A stretch of DNA of 64,000 bases from Streptomyces sp. SDr-06 (lineage in GTDB: Bacteria > Actinomycetota > Actinomycetes > Streptomycetales > Streptomycetaceae), in NCBI RefSeq assembly GCF_003324565.1, contig NZ_QOLA01000002.1, positions 124,001-188,000 on the forward strand, read 5' to 3'. The position numbers and the translations under genes were made by a program. The notes under the pieces are model-generated. The model saw nothing but the letters and a program-made list of their open reading frames with translations. It was not told the origin of the DNA and made no database searches. Positions 7,674 through 18,781 of the stretch are shown here, one piece after another. Within the stretch, counting starts at the first letter, position 1. Every line of letters starts with the position of its first letter.

Positions 7674-8801
7674 ATGACCACGCTCTCCATCGGCCCGCAC
7701 ACGGTGCAGCCGCCCGTGGTGCTCGCACCCATGGCCGGCATCACCAACGCTCCGTTCCGCACCCTGTGCCGCGAGTTCTCCGGCGGCAAGGGCCTGTTCG
7801 TCAGCGAGATGATCACGACGCGGGCCCTGGTCGAGCGCAACGAGAAGACCATGCAGCTCATCCACTTCGACGAGACCGAGACGCCGCGCTCGATCCAGCT
7901 GTATGGAGTGGACCCGGTCACCGTCGGCAAGGCCGTCCGGATGATCGTGGACGAGGACCTGGCCGACCACATCGACCTCAACTTCGGCTGCCCGGTGCCC
8001 AAGGTGACGCGCAAGGGCGGCGGCTCGGCCCTGCCCTACAAGCGGCCGCTGCTGCGCGCGATCCTGCACGAGGCCGTCTCCAACGCCGGTGACCTGCCGG
8101 TCACCATGAAGATGCGCAAGGGCATCGACGACGACCACATCACGTTCCTGGACGCGGGCCGCATCGCGGTCGAGGAGGGCGTCACCGCGATCGCCCTGCA
8201 CGGCAGGACCGCCGCCCAGCACTACGGCGGCACCGCCGACTGGGACGCCATCGCCCGCCTCAAGGAGCACGTTCCGGAGATCCCGGTGCTCGGCAACGGC
8301 GACATCTGGTCGGCCGAGGACGCCCTGCGCATGGTCAAGGAGACCGGCTGCGACGGCGTCGTGGTCGGCCGCGGCTGCCTGGGACGGCCCTGGCTCTTCG
8401 GTGACCTGGTGGCCGCGTTCGAGGGGACCGACTCCTTCGCGCGGCCCACCCTGCGCACCGTCTCCGAGGTGATGCTGCGGCACGCCACGCTGCTCGGCGA
8501 GTGGATCGGCGACGAGACGCGCGGAGTGATCGACTTCCGCAAGCACGTCGCCTGGTACCTGAAGGGGTTCTCGGTCGGTTCGGAGATGCGCAAGCGCCTG
8601 GCCGTCACCTCCTCCCTGGACGAGCTCGGCGCTCAGTTGAGCGAGCTCGACCTGGACCAGCCGTGGCCGGACGGCGCCGACGGCCCGCGGGGCAGAACGT
8701 CCGGAAACAACCGGGTCGTCCTGCCGGACGGGTGGCTGAAGGACCCGTACGACTGCTCCGGCATCACCATGGAAGCCGAGCTGGACACCTCCGGAGGCTG
8801 A
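7674..8801 (+). CDS. dusB: tRNA-dihydrouridine synthase
   Basis: This 375-residue FMN enzyme reduces uridine to dihydrouridine in tRNA D-loops. The TIM-barrel motifs are present: VVLAPMAGITNAPFR, the FGCPVPKVTRKGGG loop with the catalytic Cys, VTMKMRKGID, ALHGRTAAQHYGG, LGNGDIWS and VVVGRGCLGRPWLF. An in-frame ATG at 7656 is an alternative start. It is a stand-alone gene ending at a strong terminator. Confidence 0.95.
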   Translation: MTTLSIGPHTVQPPVVLAPMAGITNAPFRTLCREFSGGKGLFVSEMITTRALVERNEKTMQLIHFDETETPRSIQLYGVDPVTVGKAVRMIVDEDLADHIDLNFGCPVPKVTRKGGGSALPYKRPLLRAILHEAVSNAGDLPVTMKMRKGIDDDHITFLDAGRIAVEEGVTAIALHGRTAAQHYGGTADWDAIARLKEHVPEIPVLGNGDIWSAEDALRMVKETGCDGVVVGRGCLGRPWLFGDLVAAFEGTDSFARPTLRTVSEVMLRHATLLGEWIGDETRGVIDFRKHVAWYLKGFSVGSEMRKRLAVTSSLDELGAQLSELDLDQPWPDGADGPRGRTSGNNRVVLPDGWLKDPYDCSGITMEAELDTSGG

Positions 8802-8931
8802 TCCGGGGCGGTCCGGACGGGTCCACGGAGTGGTCCGCACAGTGGATTACCGCTCGATCGAGCGCGTGATTCTCGCCACCCTTGATAGGGGTTGCGCTCA
8901 GATGAGCGCATTCTGGACGGCTGCATCTCTG

Positions 8932-8960
8932 AAAGGGGTGGCACTGAGTGCCACCCCTTT
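8932..8960 (+). terminator. intrinsic terminator after dusB
   Basis: AAAGGGGTGGCAC (8932-8944), loop TGA, GTGCCACCCCTTT (8948-8960) is a perfect 13-bp stem with a three-base loop ending in TTT. It should stop dusB transcription before ppdK. Confidence 0.85.
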
Positions 8961-9137
8961 CGCGTTCGAGTAGTGAACTCACTTGGTGTTGAGCCCGCTC
9001 AGAAGAGCGGATGTAGACCATTTCTTGACCAATTCCGTTCAAGTATTGAAGGGACGGCGGAGGGGAACGTTACGCGCCAGTCACTTTCGATCTGGTGGCG
9101 GACGAGTGGTTACGCCCCCGTGACGCGCAAGTGGACG

Positions 9138-9166
9138 TACCCAGACACCTTCGATCTGGGTATGTT
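9138..9166 (+). promoter_or_regulatory. ppdK promoter with overlapping palindrome
   Basis: TACCCAGA (9138-9145) and TCTGGGTA (9155-9162) are perfect inverted 8-mers across nine bases. The right arm runs into TATGTT (9161-9166), a good -10 box. A start site near 9173 would give a leader of about 40 bases before the GTG at 9212. A protein bound here would block the polymerase. Confidence 0.6.
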
Positions 9167-9211
9167 CCTCGCCGTCAGGGCAGCCACCGCGGATTCGAGG
9201 AGTCGAGACCC

Positions 9212-11962
<2,751 letters not shown>

Positions 11963-11968
11963 AGCCCC

Positions 11969-12018
11969 GGAGCCGCCGCCGGGTCCCCGACCCTCAACAC
12001 CGATCCGGCGGCGGCTCC
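11969..12018 (+). terminator. GC-rich hairpin after ppdK
   Basis: GGAGCCGCCGCCGG (11969-11982) pairs exactly with CCGGCGGCGGCTCC (12005-12018) around a 22-base loop, six bases after the ppdK stop. There is no T run, so it may be a stability or pausing hairpin in front of the next terminator. Confidence 0.7.
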
Positions 12019-12029
12019 GGTCCACCAAG

Positions 12030-12068
12030 AAGGGGCAGCAACCCTGTGCGGGGGTGGCTGCCCCTTTT
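12030..12068 (+). terminator. intrinsic terminator of ppdK
   Basis: AAGGGGCAGC (12030-12039) pairs with GCTGCCCC (12057-12064) and the following TTTT. This is a classical rho-independent terminator, the second hairpin after ppdK. Confidence 0.85.
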
Positions 12069-12517
12069 GCGTTGCCTCTTCCCGTCGCCCCGGTAAGCCT
12101 TCGCCGGAGGTGTTCGCCGTACTGGACCGAGGTGTGCGAGCGCTTAATTCCTGTTGAATGGCGGACATTTAAGCGCGTGGTGGCCGGAAATGCAGAGTGC
12201 GGTTCACGGATCCCCACCCGTGAACCGCACTCTGTCAACCGCGCCGAGCACGGAGCCGCCACCTGTGCCCACCGCCGCCAGACACTGTGAAGCCCCCCAC
12301 GGTCTTCGCAGAATCTTTCCGGTAGGCCCGGTGTCGTGCCCGACGAGGTACAGCTTTTCGTCCCTGGTGCCCCTTCCGCGAGGCCTTTCAACTGTGGCTG
12401 AAAGGCCCGTGGTCACGTGCAGTGACGGGAGGCATACTCAGTCGAGTCGGTCGGGGGATCAATTGCGGATGCAACACAACGCAACAGGTTGCAACACAGT
12501 GGACAGGTGGGGTTTCG
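12069..12517. other. gene-free spacer with stacked inverted repeats
   Basis: No convincing coding region is present. I see GCGCTTAA (12140-12147)/TTAAGCGC (12169-12176), and a 17-bp perfect stem with 8-base loop (12193-12234). There is also a 9-bp perfect stem GGCCTTTCA/TGAAAGGCC (12382-12407), and GCAACAGGTTGC (12481-12492), 26 bases before the ArsR-like gene. The last is probably an operator; the others could belong to a small RNA or a bidirectional terminator. Confidence 0.6.
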
Positions 12518-13549
12518 GTGCTGCGCATTCATTTCACCGGCGAGGATCTGGCTCGGCTCCGTATGGCGCCGGGTCCCGACACGCTGTGGGAAACGATTCT
12601 CAGCTTTCACCGCTTAAGGGACCGGCGGGGCGCCTCCGTATTCGGTGAATGGCGACAGGAAACTCGTGGCCGTTTGAGCGGAGAAACGCGATTGCTCTCC
12701 GCGATCGTTCCGTGTCGGGGATATTTCCCCGACTTTCTCACGCCGCACCAGGGGCCGCATTCCCTCGATTCCGGTTTGGAGCGCATTCGGGAGACCGGGC
12801 CCCAGCGGCTGCACGCCGAACTCTCCCGGCTCCCCGGCGGCCGCCCGACCACCGGCTGGGCGGCCTCGCTCGCCGACGGCTGCACCGGCCAACTCGGCCG
12901 CCTCGCCGACGCGTTGGCCGCCTACCACCGGGCCGCCGTCTCCCCGTACTGGGCGCACATACAGACGCGCGTCGACGCCGACCGGGCGGCCCGCGGCCGG
13001 GCGCTGCTCGACGGCGGCGCCGGCGAACTCCTCGCCTCGCTGCCCCCGATGCTGCGCTGGCGCGACCCCGTCCTGGAGGCGGACTACCCGGTGGACCGCG
13101 AACTCCATCTGGACGGGCGGGGGTTGCTCCTTCAGCCCTCGTTCTTCTGCCGCCGCACCCCGGTCGCCCTGCAGAACCCGCAGCTGCCGCCGGTGCTCGT
13201 CTACCCGGTGACGCACACGCAGGCGCCGTACGAGTCGCCGCCGGGCCCCGACCGCGGCACCTCGCTCGGCCGGCTCGTCGGCCACACCCGCTCCAGCGTG
13301 CTCCAGTCCATCGGCAACGGCTGCACCACCAGCGAACTCGCCCGCAGGGCAGGCGTGTCGCTCGCCTCCGCCAGCCAGCACGCCGGGGTCCTGCGCGACG
13401 CCGGCCTCCTGGTCACGCTGCGCCACGGCAACTCCGTACTGCATACATTGACGCCGCTCGGCTCCGCGCTGCTGTGCGGCGGGACCCCGCGCGTGCCGCG
13501 GCCCCGTCAGTCGTCGATCCCCGAGCGCTCCACGCCGGCCACGATGTAG
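12518..13549 (+). CDS. ArsR-like winged-helix regulator (DUF5937-type N domain)
   Basis: This 343-residue protein has a long N-terminal domain of the kind found in Streptomyces regulators (LRIHFTGEDLARLRMAPGPDTLWE, ending in a LQPSFFCRRTPVAL-type segment). A C-terminal ArsR/winged helix follows (about 260-320; TSELARRAGVSLASASQHAGVLRDAGLL). The GTG start fits the family start; upstream in-frame codons lack the bias. GCAACAGGTTGC in front may be an autoregulatory site. Its last 43 bases overlap the convergent permease gene. Confidence 0.85.
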   Translation: MLRIHFTGEDLARLRMAPGPDTLWETILSFHRLRDRRGASVFGEWRQETRGRLSGETRLLSAIVPCRGYFPDFLTPHQGPHSLDSGLERIRETGPQRLHAELSRLPGGRPTTGWAASLADGCTGQLGRLADALAAYHRAAVSPYWAHIQTRVDADRAARGRALLDGGAGELLASLPPMLRWRDPVLEADYPVDRELHLDGRGLLLQPSFFCRRTPVALQNPQLPPVLVYPVTHTQAPYESPPGPDRGTSLGRLVGHTRSSVLQSIGNGCTTSELARRAGVSLASASQHAGVLRDAGLLVTLRHGNSVLHTLTPLGSALLCGGTPRVPRPRQSSIPERSTPATM

Positions 13550-14400
13550 CGCTGGAGAAGCAGGAAGACCAGGACCAGCGGGACGATCGACACGGCCGCC
13601 GCCACGAACAGCTCGTGCAGGTTGACCACCTGGGCCGTGGTGAAGGTGGAGAGCGCCACCTGGACCGTCCAGGCGTCCCGGTCCTGGCCGATGACCAGCG
13701 GCCACAGAAAGGAATTCCAGGCGCCGATGAACACAATGGTGCCGACGGCCGCGAACACCGGGCGTGCATTGGGCACGACGATCCTCCAGTACGTACGCCA
13801 ATATCCAAGTCCGTCGACCCGGGCCGCGTCCTCCAACTCCCGTGGAAATCCCGTGAAGAACTGGCGAAAGACGAAGCACGCGAACCCGGAGAACAGGGTC
13901 GGGACGATCAGGCCGCGCAAGCTCGACACCCAGCCGAGGGAGGAAACGAGAACGAAACTTGGTACGAACGTGACCGCCGCGGGAACCATCAGGGTGCCGA
14001 TCACCGCGTAGAAGACCTGGTTGGCGAAGCGGTACGGGATGCGGGCGAGACCGTACCCGGCGAGCGAGGCGAACAGCAGGGTGCCCACCGTCGTGGCGAC
14101 GGCGATCAGCGCCGAGTTGAGCAGCGAGCGGGCCATCGGGACCGCCGGATCGGCGAAGAGTTCGCGCACGTTCGACCAGTGCAGGGTGGACGGGAAGAAC
14201 GTCCACCCGGGCGAGGTGATCTCCTGCTCGGTGGCGAGCCCGTTGCGGACCAGAAGGTAGAAGGGCACCAGGAACAGCAGGGCCAGCGCGGCCAGGAGCA
14301 CCGCGCGCAGGGCGCGCCCGGCCCGGACGAGCGCCTCGTCGGGCCCGGTGCGGCGGGCGGCGGCCCTGCGGGGAGTGTCCGTCCTGCGGGGCGCGGTCAT
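13507..14400 (-). CDS. carbohydrate ABC transporter permease (MalG-like)
   Basis: This 297-residue inner-membrane permease has six predicted helices and the EAA loop ELEDAARVDGLGYWRTYWRIVVPNARP, typical of the CUT1 family. The ATG overlaps the stop of the upstream permease by one base (TGATG). It forms the second half of the channel fed by the binding protein at 15314-16567. No ATPase is encoded nearby; Streptomyces CUT1 systems generally share the ATPase MsiK encoded elsewhere. It converges with the ArsR-like gene and overlaps it by 43 bases. Confidence 0.93.
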   Translation of the reverse strand: MTAPRRTDTPRRAAARRTGPDEALVRAGRALRAVLLAALALLFLVPFYLLVRNGLATEQEITSPGWTFFPSTLHWSNVRELFADPAVPMARSLLNSALIAVATTVGTLLFASLAGYGLARIPYRFANQVFYAVIGTLMVPAAVTFVPSFVLVSSLGWVSSLRGLIVPTLFSGFACFVFRQFFTGFPRELEDAARVDGLGYWRTYWRIVVPNARPVFAAVGTIVFIGAWNSFLWPLVIGQDRDAWTVQVALSTFTTAQVVNLHELFVAAAVSIVPLVLVFLLLQRYIVAGVERSGIDD

Positions 14401-15308
14401 CAGTCGGCCTCCTTTCGGCCCAGGCCGAACCAGCGGGCCTGGAACACCGTCACCACGGCGATGATCAGCGCGAGGATCACCGCGCCCGCGCTGCCCATCC
14501 CGAGGTTCTGCCCCTGGCCGAGGGCGGTGTAGTAGAGGTAGACCAGCGGCGGGCGGGCGTAGGGCGGATAGCCGCGGGCGTCGGAGAGCAGGTTGTAGAA
14601 CTCGTCGAACGCCTGGAAGGCGTTGATGACCAGGAGCAGCACCACCGCGATCGAGGTGGTGCGCAGCTGGGGGAAGGTGATGTGGCGGAACACCTGCCAG
14701 CCGGGCCGGGCGCCGTCGACCGCGGCCGCCTCGTACAGGCGCGGGCTGATCCGCTGGAGCCCGGCCAGGAAGAGGATCATGTAGAACCCGGCCTGCAACC
14801 ACAGCCGTACGGTCCCGATGACCAGCCAGTACCAGGGCGGATGCGTCGTCGAGAGCCAGGCGGTCTGGTCGAGGCCGAACCAGCCGAGCACGGTGTTGGC
14901 GAGCCCGAACCGCACCCCGTTGAAGATCGACATCTTCCAGATCAGCGCGGCGACCACGTACGAACAGGCGGCGGGCAGGAAGAACACCGAGCGGTAGAAG
15001 GCCTGGAAGCGGCGGGTCCGGTTCACCAGCAGCGCGAGGACGAGCGCGAGGGCGTACGTCGCGGGCACGATGAACAGCGAGAACACCGCGAACGTGCCCA
15101 GGCTGGAGGTGAACGCGTCGTCCCGCAGCATCGCCGTGTAGTTGTCGAAGCCCACGAAGTCGGTCGGGGAGACCGTGTTGTGGGCGTCGAAGAAGCTCAG
15201 GTAGACGCTCCACAGCAGGGGGACGTAGGTGAAGAGGGCGAGCCCCGCCGCGAAGGGGCCGACGAAGATCCAGAACCAGAGGGTGTTGTCCGAAATGCGT
15301 CGTCGCAT
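14400..15308 (-). CDS. carbohydrate ABC transporter permease (MalF-like)
   Basis: This 302-residue permease has six hydrophobic helices (first WFWIFVGPFAAGLALFTYVP), a periplasmic-type FVGFDNYTAMLRDDAF segment and the EAA loop YEAAAVDGARPGWQVFRHITFPQL. It lies five bases after the binding-protein gene and overlaps the next permease. The three genes form one sugar-import operon whose substrate cannot be told from sequence alone. Confidence 0.93.
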   Translation of the reverse strand: MRRRISDNTLWFWIFVGPFAAGLALFTYVPLLWSVYLSFFDAHNTVSPTDFVGFDNYTAMLRDDAFTSSLGTFAVFSLFIVPATYALALVLALLVNRTRRFQAFYRSVFFLPAACSYVVAALIWKMSIFNGVRFGLANTVLGWFGLDQTAWLSTTHPPWYWLVIGTVRLWLQAGFYMILFLAGLQRISPRLYEAAAVDGARPGWQVFRHITFPQLRTTSIAVVLLLVINAFQAFDEFYNLLSDARGYPPYARPPLVYLYYTALGQGQNLGMGSAGAVILALIIAVVTVFQARWFGLGRKEAD

Positions 15309-15313
15309 GGGTG

Positions 15314-16567
15314 TCAGCGCTTCTTCACCCGCTGAAGTTCGTCGTTGGTCTTTCGGATGACAGATTTCAACTCACTGTCAGGGCTGGCCCCGTCCTTGAT
15401 GATCCGGTTCAGCGCGTCCTGGTAGGCGCTCTGGAGTGTCGGCGTCCACAGCAGCGGCTGCGCGTAGCCGTTCCGCGTCGCGTACGCCACCGCGTCGGCC
15501 GCGGCGCCCTGGCGCAGCTTGGCCGCCTTCTTGGCGAGCGAGAGCCGGGCCGGGATGTGGAAGCCGTAGGAGAGTGCGAAGTCCTCCTGGAAGTCGGTGC
15601 GTTCCACCCACAGCCACTTCACGTACGCCTTCGCCTCCGCCTGGTGCCTGGAGCGGGTGGACACGGCGGCGGCGTACGCGCCGACCGGCACCGAGGGCTT
15701 CCCGCTCGGGCCGTCCTTGGGGAAGGGCAGCACCCCGAAGTCGTCGCCGAGCGCCTTCTGCACGGCGGGCAGCGCCCACAGCCCCGACCACTGCATGGCG
15801 GTGAGGCCCTGGAGGAACGCGGACGGGTCCGACCAGTCGCTGGGCGCGCCGAGCAGCAGCGACTTGTCGGCGTACAGCTGGTGGAGCTTGCCGAGGACGC
15901 GGGCGGCGGCCGGGTCGTCGAAGCCCACTCCGCCGTCGGCGGTGACCAGGCTCAGCCCGGCCGCGTACAGCGGCGTACCGCCGAGGACGCCCGCGCCGCC
16001 GTCGTTGCCGAGGAAGAGGCCCTTGACCTTGTTCCGTGTCAACGCCTTCGCCGCGTCCACGAGTTCGTCGAGACTGGCGGGCGGTTGCACGCCCGCGTCC
16101 TTGAGGAGGCTCTTGCGGTAGTAGAGGAACTGCGTGTCGACGACCTGCGGGATGCCCCAGATCTTCCCGTCGTACGTCTTGGGCGCGAGCACGGCCGGGT
16201 TGAAGTCGTCCTGCACCCCGTCGAGCAGGGCGGTGAGGTCGGCGACCTGCCCGCCCTGGATCTGGTCCAGGGTCGGCCCGTTGACCTCGAAGACGTCCGG
16301 GCCGGAATCGGTGAGCAGGGCGGCCGCGGTCTGCTGGTCGTAGTTGCCGGGCCGCCACTGGACGGTCACCTTCGCCTTGTCGTACGCGGCGGCGTAGCGG
16401 CGGACGGCCGCCTCGGTCCCGGCCTCTCCGTACTGGTGGTACCAGTGGCCGAGCGTGGTCCTCCCGTCCGGTGAACTGCCCTTGTCCCGGCCGGTGTTCG
16501 AGCCGCATGCGGTGAGCAGGCCGAGTGCGGCCCCGGTGCCGAGAAGTGTCCGGCGGCTGATCGTCAT
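15314..16567 (-). CDS. extracellular sugar-binding lipoprotein
   Basis: This is a 417-residue family-1 solute-binding protein. The N terminus ISRRTLLGTGAALGLLTACG combines a twin-arginine-like motif with a lipobox (LTAC), so it is probably exported and lipid-anchored. The body has the family pattern NYDQQTAAALLTDSGPDVFEVN and FLQGLTAMQWSGLWALP. It is the first gene of the import operon. The 147-base upstream spacer should hold the promoter, but I could not identify a clear operator. A TGACAGATTTCAA string near its 3' end repeats part of the 3571-3608 operator. Confidence 0.93.
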   Translation of the reverse strand: MTISRRTLLGTGAALGLLTACGSNTGRDKGSSPDGRTTLGHWYHQYGEAGTEAAVRRYAAAYDKAKVTVQWRPGNYDQQTAAALLTDSGPDVFEVNGPTLDQIQGGQVADLTALLDGVQDDFNPAVLAPKTYDGKIWGIPQVVDTQFLYYRKSLLKDAGVQPPASLDELVDAAKALTRNKVKGLFLGNDGGAGVLGGTPLYAAGLSLVTADGGVGFDDPAAARVLGKLHQLYADKSLLLGAPSDWSDPSAFLQGLTAMQWSGLWALPAVQKALGDDFGVLPFPKDGPSGKPSVPVGAYAAAVSTRSRHQAEAKAYVKWLWVERTDFQEDFALSYGFHIPARLSLAKKAAKLRQGAAADAVAYATRNGYAQPLLWTPTLQSAYQDALNRIIKDGASPDSELKSVIRKTNDELQRVKKR

Positions 16568-16714
16568 GGCGTGCGCCCCCTGTTCGTCATCCCGCTGTAC
16601 GGCTCAACGATCAACCATGCAGCGGGATTACGACAGCGTTATTGCGGCGATGTGTCAGCCGGGCCGGACGCGTCCGCGGGGATGGGTGCCCTCTGCCGGG
16701 CCTCCCCTCCGGCG

Positions 16715-18580
16715 TCAGGCGTCGAGGCGGGCGGCCGGCGGCCCGAGCCTGAAGCGCAGGCGGCAGATCACCGCGTCGGTGTCCTTGCGGACGGCGTGGG
16801 CGAGGACGGCACCCCGCTGGTTCTGCAGCACCCGCTGCCAGATGTGCGCCGGCTCCACCTCCGGTATGAGGACGGTGACCCGGGTGTGGGGGTGGTAGGC
16901 GTGGACGCGGCTCACATAGCCCGCGACGGGACGGCCGAGGCTGCGGTGCGGGGAGGACAGCTCGACCAGTTCGATCCCGGGGTTCCACAGTTCCCAGTCG
17001 CGGCGCAGCGACTCCGTCTCGCGGCGGTCCTCCTCGTCGGGGTGGCTGACCGTCACGGCCCGCACCTCGTCGCCCAGGGACACGGCCGCGTTGAGGGCCT
17101 CGCAGGTCAGCCGGGACAGGTGGGAGACCGGCACGATCACCAACGAGCGGTCGCGGCGCGGCGGTTCGGGCACCCGGCCGAGACCGAGACGCTCGGCGAT
17201 CCGCCCGTAGGCGCGGTGCACGGCCTCGAAGGCGAGCACGAGCAGCGGCAGCGCGATGACGATCAGCCAGGCGCCCTCGGCGAACTTGGTGGCGGTCACC
17301 ACGACCGCCGAGACTCCGGTGAGCAGGGCGCCGAAACCGTTGAGGAGGGCCTTCCACCGCCAGCCCGGGGAGCGCTCGCCGCGCCAGTGGATCACCATGC
17401 CGGTCTGGCAGATGGTGAAGCCGACGAAGACGCCGATCGCGAAGAGCGGGACCAGGGTGTTGGTGTCGCCGCCGGAGAAGACCAGCAGGGCCGCGGAGAC
17501 GGCGGCGAGCGCGAGCACCCCGTGCCGGTGCACCTGCCGGTCGGCCTTGAGGCCGAAGACGTGCGGCAGGTAGTTGTCGCGGGCGAGCAGCGACATGAGG
17601 ACGGGCAGCCCTCCGAAGGAGGTGTTCGCGGCGAGGGCCAGCAGGACGACGGTGGCGAACTGTACGACGTAGAAGGCCCAGTTGTGGCCCAGGGAGGCGT
17701 CCGCGAGCTGGGCGAGCACGGTCACGCCCTCGACCGGCTGGAGATGAAAGCGGCCGATGAGGACCGACAGGCCGACCAGCATGACGCCGAGCAGCGCGCC
17801 GAGCGCGACCTCGGTGCGCTGGGCGCGCTTGGCCGCCGGGGCGCGGAAGGACGGCACGGCGTTGGCGACGGCCTCGACACCGGTCAGCGCGGAACAGCCG
17901 GACGCGAAGGCCTTGAGCAGCAGCAGCGCGCCCACGCTCGTGGCGTTACCCGCGAGGACGGAGGCGTGCCCCTCGGCGGTGTACGTGGAGGCGGGCGCGG
18001 TGCGCAGGAGACCGGCGACGACGATCGCGAGGATGGAGGCGATGAAGACCGCGGTCGGGACGATGAACGCCTTCGCCGAGTCGACGATGCCGCGCAGGTT
18101 GACGGCGGTGACCAGGACGAGCACGCCGAGGCAGATGACCAGCCGGTCGCCGTAGAGCTCCGGGAAGGCCGAGGTCAGCGCGGCCACGCCCGCCGTGACG
18201 GACACGGCGACGTTCAGGACGTAGTCGAGGATCAGCGAGGCGGCCGCGACCAGGCCGGTGCGGGGGCCCAGATGACGGCGGGCCACCGCGTAGGACCCGC
18301 CGCCGTTGGGGAAGGCCGCGATGACCTGCCGGTAGGAGGCCACGAGCACCGCGAGCAGCCCGGCGATGGCCAGCGTCACGGGCAGCGTGAAGCCGAGCCC
18401 GTACGCACCGGCCGAGGCGAGCACCAGGACGATCGCCTCGGGGCCGTACGCCACGGAGGCCATCGCGTCGAGCGAGAGCGCGGCGAGACCCTGGGTGGCG
18501 GTGAGCCGGTGCCGGTCGGCCGCTCCGGGGGGTTCTTCGGGGGCCGCGTCGCTGACGGCGGCCTTCGACGTGGTGAGCAT
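16715..18580 (-). CDS. APC-superfamily permease with cytosolic C domain, KimA-like
   Basis: This 621-residue protein starts at the ATG before LTTSKAAVSD. About twelve membrane helices (about 30-460) are followed by a roughly 150-residue soluble domain (RSLVIVPVSHLSRLTCEALNAAVSLGDEV...VTVLIPEVEP) resembling a universal-stress fold. The helix 1 motif LSLDAMASVAYGPEAI and the total length resemble the KimA high-affinity potassium importers rather than amino-acid permeases. Potassium transport is an inference from this resemblance. It is divergent from the truncated haemoglobin gene. Confidence 0.85.
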   Translation of the reverse strand: MLTTSKAAVSDAAPEEPPGAADRHRLTATQGLAALSLDAMASVAYGPEAIVLVLASAGAYGLGFTLPVTLAIAGLLAVLVASYRQVIAAFPNGGGSYAVARRHLGPRTGLVAAASLILDYVLNVAVSVTAGVAALTSAFPELYGDRLVICLGVLVLVTAVNLRGIVDSAKAFIVPTAVFIASILAIVVAGLLRTAPASTYTAEGHASVLAGNATSVGALLLLKAFASGCSALTGVEAVANAVPSFRAPAAKRAQRTEVALGALLGVMLVGLSVLIGRFHLQPVEGVTVLAQLADASLGHNWAFYVVQFATVVLLALAANTSFGGLPVLMSLLARDNYLPHVFGLKADRQVHRHGVLALAAVSAALLVFSGGDTNTLVPLFAIGVFVGFTICQTGMVIHWRGERSPGWRWKALLNGFGALLTGVSAVVVTATKFAEGAWLIVIALPLLVLAFEAVHRAYGRIAERLGLGRVPEPPRRDRSLVIVPVSHLSRLTCEALNAAVSLGDEVRAVTVSHPDEEDRRETESLRRDWELWNPGIELVELSSPHRSLGRPVAGYVSRVHAYHPHTRVTVLIPEVEPAHIWQRVLQNQRGAVLAHAVRKDTDAVICRLRFRLGPPAARLDA

Positions 18581-18781
18581 GCGCCCAGCGTGCGACCGCC
18601 GCCCCGGCCCGCCGCGCACCCTTGGCGCCCCCTTGTCGGAGGGCGCCCGCATCCATACGCCCTCTTGACGGGGGAGGCGCGCAGGCGCCCTTGGGCAGGC
18701 CGGGGTGCGGGCGGGCCAGCCGGGACACTGCCGGGACCTTCGGCACTGGAGGGACGCCGGTCGCGGGAGCACCGTGGACGC

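Larger units (their letters stand above)
8802..9211. other. operator-rich spacer between dusB and ppdK
   Basis: There is no gene in these 410 bases. The spacer holds three inverted repeats of one form, CGCTC-N4-GAGCG (8851-8864, 8895-8908, 8996-9009), and a strong terminator (8932-8960). An AT-rich stretch with TTGACC (9024-9029) and the small palindrome TTCAAGTATTGAA (9038-9050) follow, then the ppdK promoter with its own palindrome (9138-9162). Confidence 0.7.

Noticed and set aside
13507..16567. Incomplete ABC transporter due to gene loss
   Set aside because: Missing ATPase is normal for Streptomyces CUT1 operons, which share MsiK.
16571..18781. Long plus-strand open frame through the permease and into the haemoglobin
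   Set aside because: Antisense to a clear permease; Gly/Arg/Asp/Gln-rich composition of a GC-rich shadow. Only the part from 18782 is supported.
18581..18781. DosR/OsdR-like box before the haemoglobin
   Set aside because: GGGACCTTCGGCACT resembles part of the motif but lacks the second half-site.
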